A stretch of 5,959 nt of DNA from Pseudomonadota bacterium (GCA_021823635.1 JAKANT010000123.1:1-5959), one strand, 5' to 3'. Positions 1 to 5,940 are shown, counted from the first letter of the stretch. Notes: generated from the letters alone by a model not told the origin. Translations and numbers: made by a program.

Positions 1-269
1 CCGTCGACGACGATCACGTCACCGGGCTGCGCAATGGCGAGCGCGGCGTGGATCATCAAGTTGTCCCCGGGGCGTACTTCGACGGTGACCGCCGGGCCGG
101 CAAATCGCATCGACGGCGAGAGCGGTGCGATGCGACCGTTCAATGCCCCGCGACGGCCGGCGACGTCGGCCAGGATCGAAGCCGGGTATTTCGCGGCTGC
201 GGCGACCAGCTCGCCCGCGACGCGGTCGATGTCGCGTACAACGATGTCCATTGGTGTGGTTCGCTTCAT
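1..269 (-). CDS. RraA-like / HMG-CHA aldolase family protein, N-terminal part (cut by window edge)
   Basis: Only the first 89 residues are present; the 3' end lies beyond the left edge. The reading frame from ATG at 269-267 begins MKRTTPMDIVVRDI. It includes the stretch PGDNLMIHAALAIAQPGDVI (about residues 67-86) followed by VVDG, the characteristic core of the RraA-like fold shared by 4-hydroxy-4-methyl-2-oxoglutarate / 4-carboxy-4-hydroxy-2-oxoadipate aldolases and the RNase E inhibitor RraA. Members that are enzymes cleave or decarboxylate tricarboxylic and dicarboxylic keto acids in the cytoplasm with a divalent metal. The residues that separate aldolase from RraA lie mainly in the missing C-terminal half, so enzyme activity is not shown. 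An AAGG about 7 nt upstream could be the ribosome site; a second in-frame ATG at 251-249 is an alternative start. It follows the TTT binding-protein gene after 108 bp with no convincing terminator, so co-transcription is likely. Pairing with an organic-acid binding protein favours a catabolic aldolase (inference). Confidence 0.85.
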   Translation of the reverse strand, partial: MKRTTPMDIVVRDIDRVAGELVAAAAKYPASILADVAGRRGALNGRIAPLSPSMRFAGPAVTVEVRPGDNLMIHAALAIAQPGDVIVVD

Positions 270-377
270 CGAAAGCCTTAGGCGAGCGGCGGCGATGCAC
301 TCGCCGTCCGTGACGTGAACGCGTCGGCGTTGATTCTGCGCGCGGCGCCAGGGGCGCAGCGGACTTTCCGTCGATGA

Positions 378-1346
378 TCAGTCGATGCGGGCGCCGGATT
401 CCTTGACCACTTTGCCCCAGCGCACGATGTCGTTCCTGATGAGCGCCGCGAATTGCGCGGGCGTGCCGCCGATCGGTTCGGCGCCTTGATCGGCGAGCTT
501 CTTGCGCAAGTCCGGCTGTTGCAACGCCCGGTTGAACTCGGCATTGAGCTTGGCGACGATTTCGTTCGGCGTGCCCGCCGGCGCGAGAAAGCCGAACCAT
601 GTGGAGGCGTCGAAGCCCGGATAGCCCAACTCCTGGATGGTCGGGACGTCGGGCAGATCGTCGACCCGCTTGGCGGACGTGACCGCCAGCGCGCGCAGCT
701 TGCCCTGCCGAATCTGTGCCAGCAACGTCGGCACCGACGACATGTAGAGCTCTACGCTGCCGCTGATCACGTCGGTCAACGCTTGCGCCGCGCCCTTGTA
801 GGGAATGTGCTGAAGTTTGATTGCCGCGGCCTTCTGAAACAGCTCGCTCGTCAGATGCGCAACCGTGCCGTTGCCGGGGGAGGCGAAATTGATCGCGCCG
901 GGTTTGCTCTTGGCGGCCTTCACCACATCGTCCAACGTCTTGAAGGGCGAGCCCGCCGCGGTGACCAAGACCAGCGGTGCCTGGGCCACGAGCACGATCG
1001 GCGCCAGATCCTTCTGCGGGTCATATGGCAGCTTCGGATAAAGCGTCGCATTGATCGCCATGTTGCTCGTCTGGCCGAGCACCAGCGTGTAGCCGTCCGG
1101 TGGCGACTTCGCGACCGCCTCCACGCCGAGATTGCCGCCTGCGCCCGGCCGGTTGTCGACTACCAACGTCCAGCCGGTGAGGGCGGCGACTTTCTGGCTC
1201 ACGTCGCGCGCGATGATGTCGGTGCCGCCGCCAGGCGGAAACGGCACGATCACGCGGATCGGTTTGCTGGGGTACGTCTGCGCGCTCGCGCCAGCCGCCG
1301 CGAGGGCGACGCCGATGGCAAGCAGCGCACGGCAAAGCGAATTCAT
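378..1346 (-). CDS. Tripartite tricarboxylate transporter substrate-binding protein (Bug/TctC family)
   Basis: A 322-residue periplasmic binding protein, the usual size for the Bug family. Residues 1-22 form a Sec signal peptide with a hydrophobic core and an ASA|Q cleavage site. The mature protein opens with TYPSKPIRVIVPFPPGGG (about 24-41) and then TDIIAR, the family's N-terminal hallmark. VDNRPGAGGNLG (63-74) followed by PDGYTL (83-88), and YKGAAQALTDVISG (183-196), are the other conserved ligand-loop segments. Bug proteins bind small carboxylates and normally deliver them to TctA/TctB membrane subunits, but Burkholderiales carry many orphan copies like this one, with no tctAB beside it. 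The ATG at 1346-1344 was chosen because it starts a clean signal peptide and has a strong Shine-Dalgarno; the longer upstream frame would run through the divergent lysR gene. Ligand unknown. It is probably controlled by the divergent LysR regulator and co-transcribed with the RraA-like gene downstream. Confidence 0.95.
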   Translation of the reverse strand: MNSLCRALLAIGVALAAAGASAQTYPSKPIRVIVPFPPGGGTDIIARDVSQKVAALTGWTLVVDNRPGAGGNLGVEAVAKSPPDGYTLVLGQTSNMAINATLYPKLPYDPQKDLAPIVLVAQAPLVLVTAAGSPFKTLDDVVKAAKSKPGAINFASPGNGTVAHLTSELFQKAAAIKLQHIPYKGAAQALTDVISGSVELYMSSVPTLLAQIRQGKLRALAVTSAKRVDDLPDVPTIQELGYPGFDASTWFGFLAPAGTPNEIVAKLNAEFNRALQQPDLRKKLADQGAEPIGGTPAQFAALIRNDIVRWGKVVKESGARID

Positions 1347-1351
1347 GGGTG

Positions 1352-1358
1352 TCTCCTC
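1352..1358 (-). promoter_or_regulatory. Ribosome binding site of the TTT binding-protein gene
   Basis: The minus strand reads GAGGAGA five bases before the ATG at 1346. This strong Shine-Dalgarno match settles the start codon against the longer in-frame upstream options. Confidence 0.85.
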
Positions 1359-1418
1359 GTGATTCGATGAAGCGGCGCCCCGGCTGCGGTCGCCGCCTTC
1401 GACCGACCGCCGACGGAC

Positions 1419-1447
1419 TTGAGTATTGGCGCCTGCACCGCTACAGT
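1419..1447 (+). promoter_or_regulatory. Candidate sigma70 promoter for the lysR gene
   Basis: TTGAGT (1419-1424) and TACAGT (1442-1447) are separated by 17 bases, the optimal spacing, and each matches the consensus at four positions. Transcription would start near 1454, about 36 nt before the proposed GTG start. It lies face to face with the binding-protein promoter, with both hexamer pairs overlapping. Confidence 0.45.
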
Positions 1448-1451
1448 CCAA
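1422..1451 (-). promoter_or_regulatory. Candidate sigma70 promoter for the TTT binding-protein gene
   Basis: On the minus strand, TTGGAC (1446-1451) is followed after 18 bases by AATACT (1422-1427, four of six matches to the -10 consensus). Transcription would start near 1415, giving a leader of roughly 70 nt. The -35 match is weak (three of six), as expected if an activator helps. It overlaps the candidate lysR promoter on the other strand. Confidence 0.4.
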
Positions 1452-1452
1452 T

Positions 1453-1480
1453 CGAATATTTCTTCTCATCGATAAATTCG
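1453..1480. promoter_or_regulatory. Candidate LysR-type operator (AT-rich dyad)
   Basis: CGAAT (1453-1457) and ATTCG (1476-1480) are inverted arms flanking an AT-rich centre. Nested inside, ATTT (1458-1461) and AAAT (1474-1477) are also inverted, and T-N11-A pairs are present. The patch stands out as AT-rich in a GC-rich region. Its centre is about 52 bases upstream of the predicted start of the binding-protein transcript, where LysR activators usually contact promoters. It also sits just downstream of the predicted lysR start, suitable for autorepression. The symmetry is imperfect, so this is a candidate only. Confidence 0.4.
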
Positions 1481-1489
1481 GCTTTTGCA

Positions 1490-2419
1490 GTGGACCTACG
1501 TGACCTGCGCTATTTCGAAACCATCGCTGCCCTCGAGCACGTGGGTCGCGCGGCCGCGAAACTGCATCGCACCCAGCCGGCGCTGACCAGCAGCATTCGA
1601 CGGTTGGAGCAGGCCTGCGGCGCGCCGCTGTTTGAAAAATTCGGGCGCGGCATTCGCCTGACCGCGGCCGGACAGGTGCTTCTCCAATGGGCGCGGCGCC
1701 TGCGCTTGGATGTGGAGGACGCCAGGCGAGAGATCTCGGCGATCGGCCGCGGCCTGTCGGGCCATGTACGCATCGGCGTCGTTCCGACAGCCGCACAGTT
1801 TCTGCTCCCAGCGGCGGTGCGCGCGCTGCTGGAACAAGCGCCCGGTGTCACCTTGAAGACCGTGGTCGGGTTGATCGATACGCTCAAGCCCCTGTTGCGC
1901 GCCGGCGAACTGGATTTGATGATCGGCACCGAGAGCGCGGCCGAGCCGGGCTTCACGCAGATGTACGTCGCGCAGGACGAAATCGTCGTCGCGGCACGCC
2001 GCGATCATGCGATCCTGCGATCGCGCGCACGGCTCGCCGACTTGTGCGCGTACCGCTGGGTCTTGCAGCCGCCCGGCGCGCCGACGCGAGACTGGCTCGA
2101 TCACACGTTCCGGCGGCACGGCCTGCCGCCGCCGCAAGTGCAGATTGAGAGCAGCAGCCTGTTGATGCTGCCGGCCTTGATCGCAGAAACCGGCCTGCTG
2201 AGTTTCATCTCGCGCCACCACTTGAACCAACCGGGTACGCCACTGCGCGAGGTCCCGAGCGCGCAAGCGACGATGCGGCGGCGGCTGGTCGTCGTGATCC
2301 GTTCCCAAGGCTACCTAGCGCCGGCGGCGCATCGGTTGATCGAGCTGCTGCGCGCGTCCGACGCAGCGCAGCCCGCTGGCGCGTCGGTTCAGCGCGCCAG
2401 CGCCCGTCGCAGAAGGTAG
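1490..2419 (+). CDS. LysR-type transcriptional regulator
   Basis: A 309-residue protein of standard LysR length. The N-terminal winged helix-turn-helix covers about residues 1-60: DLRDLRYFETIAALEHVGRA, then AAKLHRTQPALTSSIRRLEQ, then LFEK and GIRLTAAGQ. The inducer-binding domain runs from about 91 (GHVRIGVVPT) to about 290, with LDLMIG at 141-146. The GTG at 1490 is preferred because LysR proteins begin just before this DLRxLRYF helix. The frame stays open back to 1349, but those 47 extra residues are arginine-rich, unlike the family, and span the promoter region. No clear Shine-Dalgarno precedes the GTG. It is divergent from the TTT binding-protein gene, the classical arrangement for a LysR regulator and its target. 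Its last nine codons and stop overlap the convergent permease gene. The inducer is unknown; a carboxylate linked to the binding protein or aldolase is a reasonable guess. Confidence 0.93.
   Translation: MDLRDLRYFETIAALEHVGRAAAKLHRTQPALTSSIRRLEQACGAPLFEKFGRGIRLTAAGQVLLQWARRLRLDVEDARREISAIGRGLSGHVRIGVVPTAAQFLLPAAVRALLEQAPGVTLKTVVGLIDTLKPLLRAGELDLMIGTESAAEPGFTQMYVAQDEIVVAARRDHAILRSRARLADLCAYRWVLQPPGAPTRDWLDHTFRRHGLPPPQVQIESSSLLMLPALIAETGLLSFISRHHLNQPGTPLREVPSAQATMRRRLVVVIRSQGYLAPAAHRLIELLRASDAAQPAGASVQRASARRRR
2358..2387. other. Strong stem-loop just past the second permease stop codon
   Basis: CCGACGC (2358-2364) pairs with GCGTCGG (2381-2387), and inside it CAGC (2369-2372) pairs with GCTG (2375-2378), forming a two-part hairpin. 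In the minus-strand transcript it starts two bases after the permease TGA (2391-2389). There is no T tract on either side, so it is not a canonical intrinsic terminator. It may protect the 3' end of the importer mRNA or assist termination. It also lies within the lysR coding sequence. Confidence 0.45.
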
Positions 2420-3222
2420 GAGCCGAGATCGACGGCCGCGACGAGCAGCAGCATCGCGAGCAGAATCGAGCTCGTCTCGCGCATCTGGAACAGCCCCATG
2501 TGGAAGGCGAGCATCTGCCCCAACCCGCCGCCGCCTACGACACCGAGGACGGCCGCGGCGCGGATGTTGTTCTCCCAGCGGTAGAGGGTGTAGGAGAGCA
2601 GCTGCGGCAGGACCGTCGGCAGGGTCGCGTACAAGAACACACGGCCGCCGCCGACACCCTGCGCGCGCAGCGCGAAGGCGGGCGCGGGCGGGGCGTTCTC
2701 GATCGCCTCCGCGAACAGGCGGCCGAGCACGCCGGCGGTGTGAAGGCCGAGCGCGAGCGTCCCTGCCAGCGGCCCCAGTCCGGCCGAGATCAGCAGCAGC
2801 GCGGCCCATACCAGCTCCGGGATCGAACGCAGCACGTTGAGCAGCAGCCGCGCCGCGCCGCGTACCACCGCCCAGCCCGCCAGCGGCGGGCGCGCCGCCG
2901 GCAGCGCGATCAGCAGCCCGAGCACCATCGCCAGCAGCGTGCCCACGGCCGACATCGCGAGCGTCTGCAGCGAGGCCGCCGCCAGCTTGGCGAGGAAGCG
3001 CGGCTCGAGGTTCGGTTGCAGCAGCTCGCCGACGAACTTCGCCATCCGCGCCAACGCATCGGAGGAAAAAAGCCGCGCCCACTGCAAGTCCAGCGAGACG
3101 AAGCTCGCCACCGCCAGCGCCACGAACCCCAGCAGCACCCAGCAGGCGAGGCAGCGCGCGTGCACGAGCGGCGGCGGCGCCTTGAACGGCTGGTTGGCGG
3201 CAGGGTCGGGGCGCGCGCTCAT
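2389..3222 (-). CDS. phnE: PhnE-type ABC transporter permease, second subunit
   Basis: A 277-residue inner-membrane permease of the PhnE family, matching the family's usual length. Hydrophobic spans lie near residues 26-44, 84-110, 124-147, 149-170 and 252-271. The conserved core LRSIPELVWA (131-140) is followed by the cytoplasmic EAA-type loop (about 172-205, ending YATLPTVLPQ). Then come SYTLYRWENNIR (210-221) and AAAVLGVVGGGGLGQ (222-236), which contact the ATPase and line the channel in this family. The ATG at 3222 overlaps the TGA of the preceding permease as ATGA, so translation is probably coupled. A longer frame upstream runs through the preceding gene and encodes arginine-rich sequence, so it was rejected. 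This is the last gene of the operon; its 3' end overlaps the convergent lysR gene by 31 bp. Substrate as for the binding protein: an oxyanion, not settled. Confidence 0.92.
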   Translation of the reverse strand: MSARPDPAANQPFKAPPPLVHARCLACWVLLGFVALAVASFVSLDLQWARLFSSDALARMAKFVGELLQPNLEPRFLAKLAAASLQTLAMSAVGTLLAMVLGLLIALPAARPPLAGWAVVRGAARLLLNVLRSIPELVWAALLLISAGLGPLAGTLALGLHTAGVLGRLFAEAIENAPPAPAFALRAQGVGGGRVFLYATLPTVLPQLLSYTLYRWENNIRAAAVLGVVGGGGLGQMLAFHMGLFQMRETSSILLAMLLLVAAVDLGSYLLRRALAR

Positions 3223-4055
3223 CCGAGCATCCGCCGCAGCACGGCGCTGGCACGATCCGCCAGCCACACCAGCAGCACGAAGACGATCAGCATCGTGCTC
3301 ACTTCCGAGCCGTTGAACATCTTCATCGACATGTCCATCTGCTGGCCCAGCCCGCCGGCGCCGACGAAGCCGAGCACCGCGGAGGAGCGGATCGCGCACT
3401 CCCAGCGGTACACCGTGTAACTGGTCAGTTCCGCCGCGTTCTGCGGCAGGGCTGCGTAAAAAAAGGCCTGCAAGCGTCCGGCGCCATTACGCAGCAGCGC
3501 GGCGCTCGACTGCGTATCGCCACTTTCCAGGATCTCCCCGTAGACCTTGCCGAGCATGCCGCTGTAAGTGAGCGCGATCGCCAGCACGCCGGCGGTCGCA
3601 CCCAACCCGACCACGCGCACGAACACGAGCGCCCAGATCAGCTCGGGCACGCTGCGCAGCACGATCAACAGCCAGCGCACCGCCTGCCGCAGCAGGAACG
3701 GCAGCGCATGCATGCGGCCCGGCAGCGCGGAGATCGACAGCGTGCTGGTTGCTGCAAGTGTCATCGGAATGGCTGCCACCAAGGCGAGCGCCATGCCGGC
3801 GGTGGCGATCGCTACCGTGCGCCAGGCCTCGCGCGCCACCAGCGCGAGAAACTCTGCATCGACGCGCGGCGGGAAAAATTCGGCCAGGAAGCGGCGCGTC
3901 ACGCGCAGGTTCTCCGGCTCGAAAAACACCCACGGCTTGAACTCGGTGGCCACCAGCGCCGGCGCCAGCAGGGCCACCGCCGCGCAGGCCCAAAACAGTC
4001 GCCGCAGCCATGCCGGATCGCGCGTCGGCGGCGGGGCGAGCAGCGCGGCGCTCAT
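3219..4055 (-). CDS. phnE: PhnE-type ABC transporter permease, first subunit
   Basis: A 278-residue inner-membrane permease paralogous to the one downstream. Hydrophobic spans lie near residues 18-37, 78-102, 122-148, 150-170 and 252-270. It carries LRSVPELIWA (133-142), an EAA-type loop (about 174-205, ending YAALPQ), SYTVYRWECAIR (212-223) and SSAVLGFVGAGGLGQ (224-238), the same order of motifs as its partner. Two different PhnE-like subunits in one operon suggest a heterodimeric channel. The start at 4055 lies four bases after the ATPase stop and gives a family-typical N terminus; the open frame further upstream translates as arginine-rich sequence antisense-like in character and was rejected. 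The Shine-Dalgarno is weak, so coupling to ATPase translation is likely. A run of seven T residues falls in codons 198-200 (FFY) within the loop. Confidence 0.92.
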   Translation of the reverse strand: MSAALLAPPPTRDPAWLRRLFWACAAVALLAPALVATEFKPWVFFEPENLRVTRRFLAEFFPPRVDAEFLALVAREAWRTVAIATAGMALALVAAIPMTLAATSTLSISALPGRMHALPFLLRQAVRWLLIVLRSVPELIWALVFVRVVGLGATAGVLAIALTYSGMLGKVYGEILESGDTQSSAALLRNGAGRLQAFFYAALPQNAAELTSYTVYRWECAIRSSAVLGFVGAGGLGQQMDMSMKMFNGSEVSTMLIVFVLLVWLADRASAVLRRMLG

Positions 4056-4059
4056 CGCA

Positions 4060-4890
4060 TCAGCGGCACACCATGACGGCAGGCGCGGGCGGCGGGGGCG
4101 GCGCCGGCGGCGCGGCCGGCTCGCCGGCCAGCTCGTGTTCGTGCTGCGCGTACAGCTCGCGCAGGCGTTCGCGCGAGACCTCACGCGCGGGCAGATCGAA
4201 CGCAAGCTCGCCGTCGCGAAGCCCAATGACGCGGGCGAAGCGCGTGGTGGCCACGTCGACCTGGTGCAGCGTGGCGATCAGCGTTGCGCCGCGCACGCGC
4301 GCCGCCTCGGTCAGCGTATCGATCGCCTGACGCGCGCGCGTGGGGTCGAGCGCCGACAGCGGCTCGTCGATCAGCCACAGTGAGGCGGGCGCGAGCAGCG
4401 CGCGCGCCAGCGCCACCCGCTGCCGCTCACCGCCCGACAGACGATCGACGCGCTGCCACAGCTTGTCGGCCAGGTCGAAGCGCGCCAGCGCCTCGTAGGC
4501 GCCGGCGATGTCGTCCGGGTACACGAGCGCGCGCAGGCTTTTCCACAGCGACAGCCGCGGCAGCCGCGCGGCGAGCAGCGCGGTGATCGCGCGTTGGCGT
4601 GGCGGCAGCGGCGGTGTCTGCGGGGCGAGAAACAACCGACCGCGCAACCGTTGCAGGCGCCGCACCGGCAGCCCCCAGGGATCGATGCCGTCGAGCAGCA
4701 GCCGGCCAGCGACCGGCCGCAGGGCGCAGGCAAGCCCGTGCAGCAGCGTGGTCTTGCCGGCGCCCGAGGGGCCGATCACCGCGACCTGCTCGCCTGCGGC
4801 GATGGCGAGCGTCAGCGGCTTTAGTGCCGCTGGCGCATCCGGCCGTGCCGCCGGATGGCGTATGGCGAGCGCCTGCAGTTCGATGCGCAT
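4060..4890 (-). CDS. phnC: PhnC-type ABC transporter ATP-binding protein
   Basis: A 276-residue ABC ATPase that powers the two permeases from the cytoplasmic side. All catalytic motifs are intact: Walker A GPSGAGKTT (40-48), Q-loop Gln at 91, signature LSGGE (151-155), Walker B LWLIDEP (171-177) with catalytic Glu176, D-loop SALD (179-182) and switch His209. RVIGLRDGELAFDLPAREVS (220-239) is the usual PhnC ending. The Q-loop region TPPLPPRQR (92-100) and RLPRLSLWKSL (109-119) resemble the ATPases that accompany 'putative selenate' binding proteins more than E. coli PhnC (recalled, not searched). The C terminus (about 252-276) is an added tail rich in alanine and proline, including five prolines in a row. 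It begins 27 bp after the binding-protein gene and ends 4 bp before the first permease. The Shine-Dalgarno is poor. Confidence 0.93.
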   Translation of the reverse strand: MRIELQALAIRHPAARPDAPAALKPLTLAIAAGEQVAVIGPSGAGKTTLLHGLACALRPVAGRLLLDGIDPWGLPVRRLQRLRGRLFLAPQTPPLPPRQRAITALLAARLPRLSLWKSLRALVYPDDIAGAYEALARFDLADKLWQRVDRLSGGERQRVALARALLAPASLWLIDEPLSALDPTRARQAIDTLTEAARVRGATLIATLHQVDVATTRFARVIGLRDGELAFDLPAREVSRERLRELYAQHEHELAGEPAAPPAPPPPPAPAVMVCR

Positions 4891-4917
4891 CGCGGCCGTT
4901 CGCTCGAAAGCAGTCGG

Positions 4918-5799
4918 CTATTTGATCAATCCGGCGCTGCGGCCGGCCGCCTCCAGCCCCTTGTAGTTCTCCGCGCGCGTCGGGATGTACTTGGTGGCGC
5001 GATTCAGCGTCAGGATCTCCTTGCCCTCCGGCGTATCCATCGACAGATCGAACAGGGCCTTGGCGATGCGTTCGCGCAGCGCCGCCGGCATGTCCGCGTG
5101 CACCGACCAGTTGTAGTTGTAAAACGGCGGCGTGGTGTAGAAGACGTCCACCTTGCTTGTGTCAACCTTCTTTTCTTCGACGAACTTGCGCCACACCGTG
5201 ATGTCGAGCGCGGCGGCGTCCACCCGGCCGCTGACCACCGAAGCGATCGTCGCGTCGTGCGCGCCCGAGTAGGCGATGCGCTTGAAGTCTTTTTCAGGAT
5301 CGATGCCGGCCTGCAGCAGAAAGCTGCGCGGCATCAGGTGGCCGGAGGTGCTCGACTGCGAACCGAAGCTCACCTGCTTGCCCTTCAGGTCCGCCAGCGT
5401 CTTGATGCCCGAGCCCTTCTGCGCGATGAACACCGAGCGGAACTGCGCGTCCTCCTCGCGCTGCGCGATCGGGACGATCTTGCCGCCGGAGCGGATTTGC
5501 GCCTGCACGTGCGTGAATCCGCCCAGCCAGGCCAGTTCGACCTGCTTGTTGACCAGCGCTTCCACCGCCGCCGGGTAGTCGTTGACCGGCGTGAATTCGA
5601 CCTTGATGCCGAGCTGCCGCTCCAGATAGCGGACCAGCGGGCCGAATTTGCGCATCTGCTCGGTGGCGGCTTCCTCCGGGATGGTGGTCACCCGCAGCAC
5701 TTGCTGCGCGCCGCCGGCAAGCGGCAGCCACAGCAGACCCAGCGCCAGCGCACCGCCGGCGAGCGCGCGACGGGCGCGCGCAACGGTTCTTTCGTTCAT
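4918..5799 (-). CDS. phnD: PhnD-type periplasmic binding protein, oxyanion ABC importer (putative selenate / phosphonate-type)
   Basis: A 293-residue exported binding protein. Residues 1 to about 31 form a signal peptide (arginine-rich start, long Ala/Leu/Gly core, cleavage near GGA|QQ); there is no lipobox cysteine. The mature part has LRVTTIPEEA (35-44), FTPVNDYPAAVEAL (69-82), ELAWLGGFT (88-96) and SSTSG (149-153), the serine/threonine-rich loop that in PhnD relatives binds the oxyanion head group. SGAHD (178-182) and the C-terminal YIPTRAENYKGLEAA (271-285) follow. REEDAQFRS, YSGAHDAT and the PTRAENYKG ending match, from memory, the group named 'putative selenate ABC transporter substrate-binding protein' (TIGR04553) better than E. 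coli PhnD, which is longer. The annotated substrate of that group is itself a prediction from gene context. The first gene of the operon; the start at 5799 is fixed by a strong ribosome site, although an in-frame ATG at 5814 also exists. Confidence 0.93.
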   Translation of the reverse strand: MNERTVARARRALAGGALALGLLWLPLAGGAQQVLRVTTIPEEAATEQMRKFGPLVRYLERQLGIKVEFTPVNDYPAAVEALVNKQVELAWLGGFTHVQAQIRSGGKIVPIAQREEDAQFRSVFIAQKGSGIKTLADLKGKQVSFGSQSSTSGHLMPRSFLLQAGIDPEKDFKRIAYSGAHDATIASVVSGRVDAAALDITVWRKFVEEKKVDTSKVDVFYTTPPFYNYNWSVHADMPAALRERIAKALFDLSMDTPEGKEILTLNRATKYIPTRAENYKGLEAAGRSAGLIK

Positions 5800-5804
5800 C
5801 GACG

Positions 5805-5812
5805 TTTCCTCC
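5805..5812 (-). promoter_or_regulatory. Ribosome binding site of the binding-protein gene
   Basis: The minus strand reads GGAGGAAA, with the GGAGG core eight bases before the ATG at 5799. The in-frame ATG at 5814 directly precedes this motif and lacks its own site, so 5799 is the start. It is the strongest ribosome site of the operon, fitting a binding protein made in excess over the membrane parts. Confidence 0.85.
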
Positions 5813-5869
5813 ATGGAAAGGCGCGGCCCGCACGGGGCACGGGAGCGTCGCGGCCCGGCTGCCCGCCGC

Positions 5870-5887
5870 GGCGGATCGCGATCCGCC
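5870..5887. promoter_or_regulatory. Perfect 18-bp palindrome upstream of the importer operon
   Basis: GGCGGATCGCGATCCGCC is an exact inverted repeat without a spacer, about 70 bp before the first start codon of the operon. No T tract follows on either strand, so it is not a terminator. It could be a regulator binding site; with this GC content, chance cannot be excluded. Confidence 0.4.
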
Positions 5888-5924
5888 AAGGTCCGCGCCC
5901 CGACGGGCGGACGGCGGCGTACAG

Positions 5925-5940
5925 GCGCGATCGATCGCGC
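5925..5940. promoter_or_regulatory. Perfect 16-bp palindrome upstream of the importer operon
   Basis: GCGCGATCGATCGCGC is an exact inverted repeat, its centre 54 bp from that of the 18-bp palindrome. Both contain GATCG. It may be a second operator for the same factor or a coincidence of CG/GATC-rich sequence. Confidence 0.3.

Noticed and set aside
336..359. Possible hairpin between the TTT binding-protein and RraA-like genes (CTGCGC and GCGCAG arms)
   Set aside because: Six-base stem with a 12-base loop and no T tract; not enough for a terminator call.
453..1370. Plus-strand open frame of 305 codons antisense to the TTT binding-protein gene
   Set aside because: Arginine-rich translation with no family motifs; it mirrors a clear Bug-family gene and is expected in GC-rich DNA.
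1349..1489. N-terminal extension of LysR to an ATG at 1349
   Set aside because: The 47 added residues are atypical for the family and cover the predicted promoter and operator; the GTG at 1490 gives the standard N terminus.
1347..1796. N-terminal extension of the TTT binding protein to an ATG at 1796
   Set aside because: It would bury the signal peptide and run through the lysR gene and both promoters; the ATG at 1346 has a strong ribosome site.
1496..2308. Minus-strand open frame of 270 codons antisense to lysR
   Set aside because: No recognisable domain or ribosome site; shadow of the LysR gene.
3223..3399. N-terminal extension of the second permease to an ATG at 3399
   Set aside because: It would overlap the first permease by about 180 bp with arginine-rich sequence; the ATGA junction at 3219-3222 is the natural start.
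2500..3420. Plus-strand open frame of 306 codons antisense to the permease genes
   Set aside because: Low-complexity Arg/Gln/Glu-rich translation; both permease genes on the other strand have intact conserved motifs.
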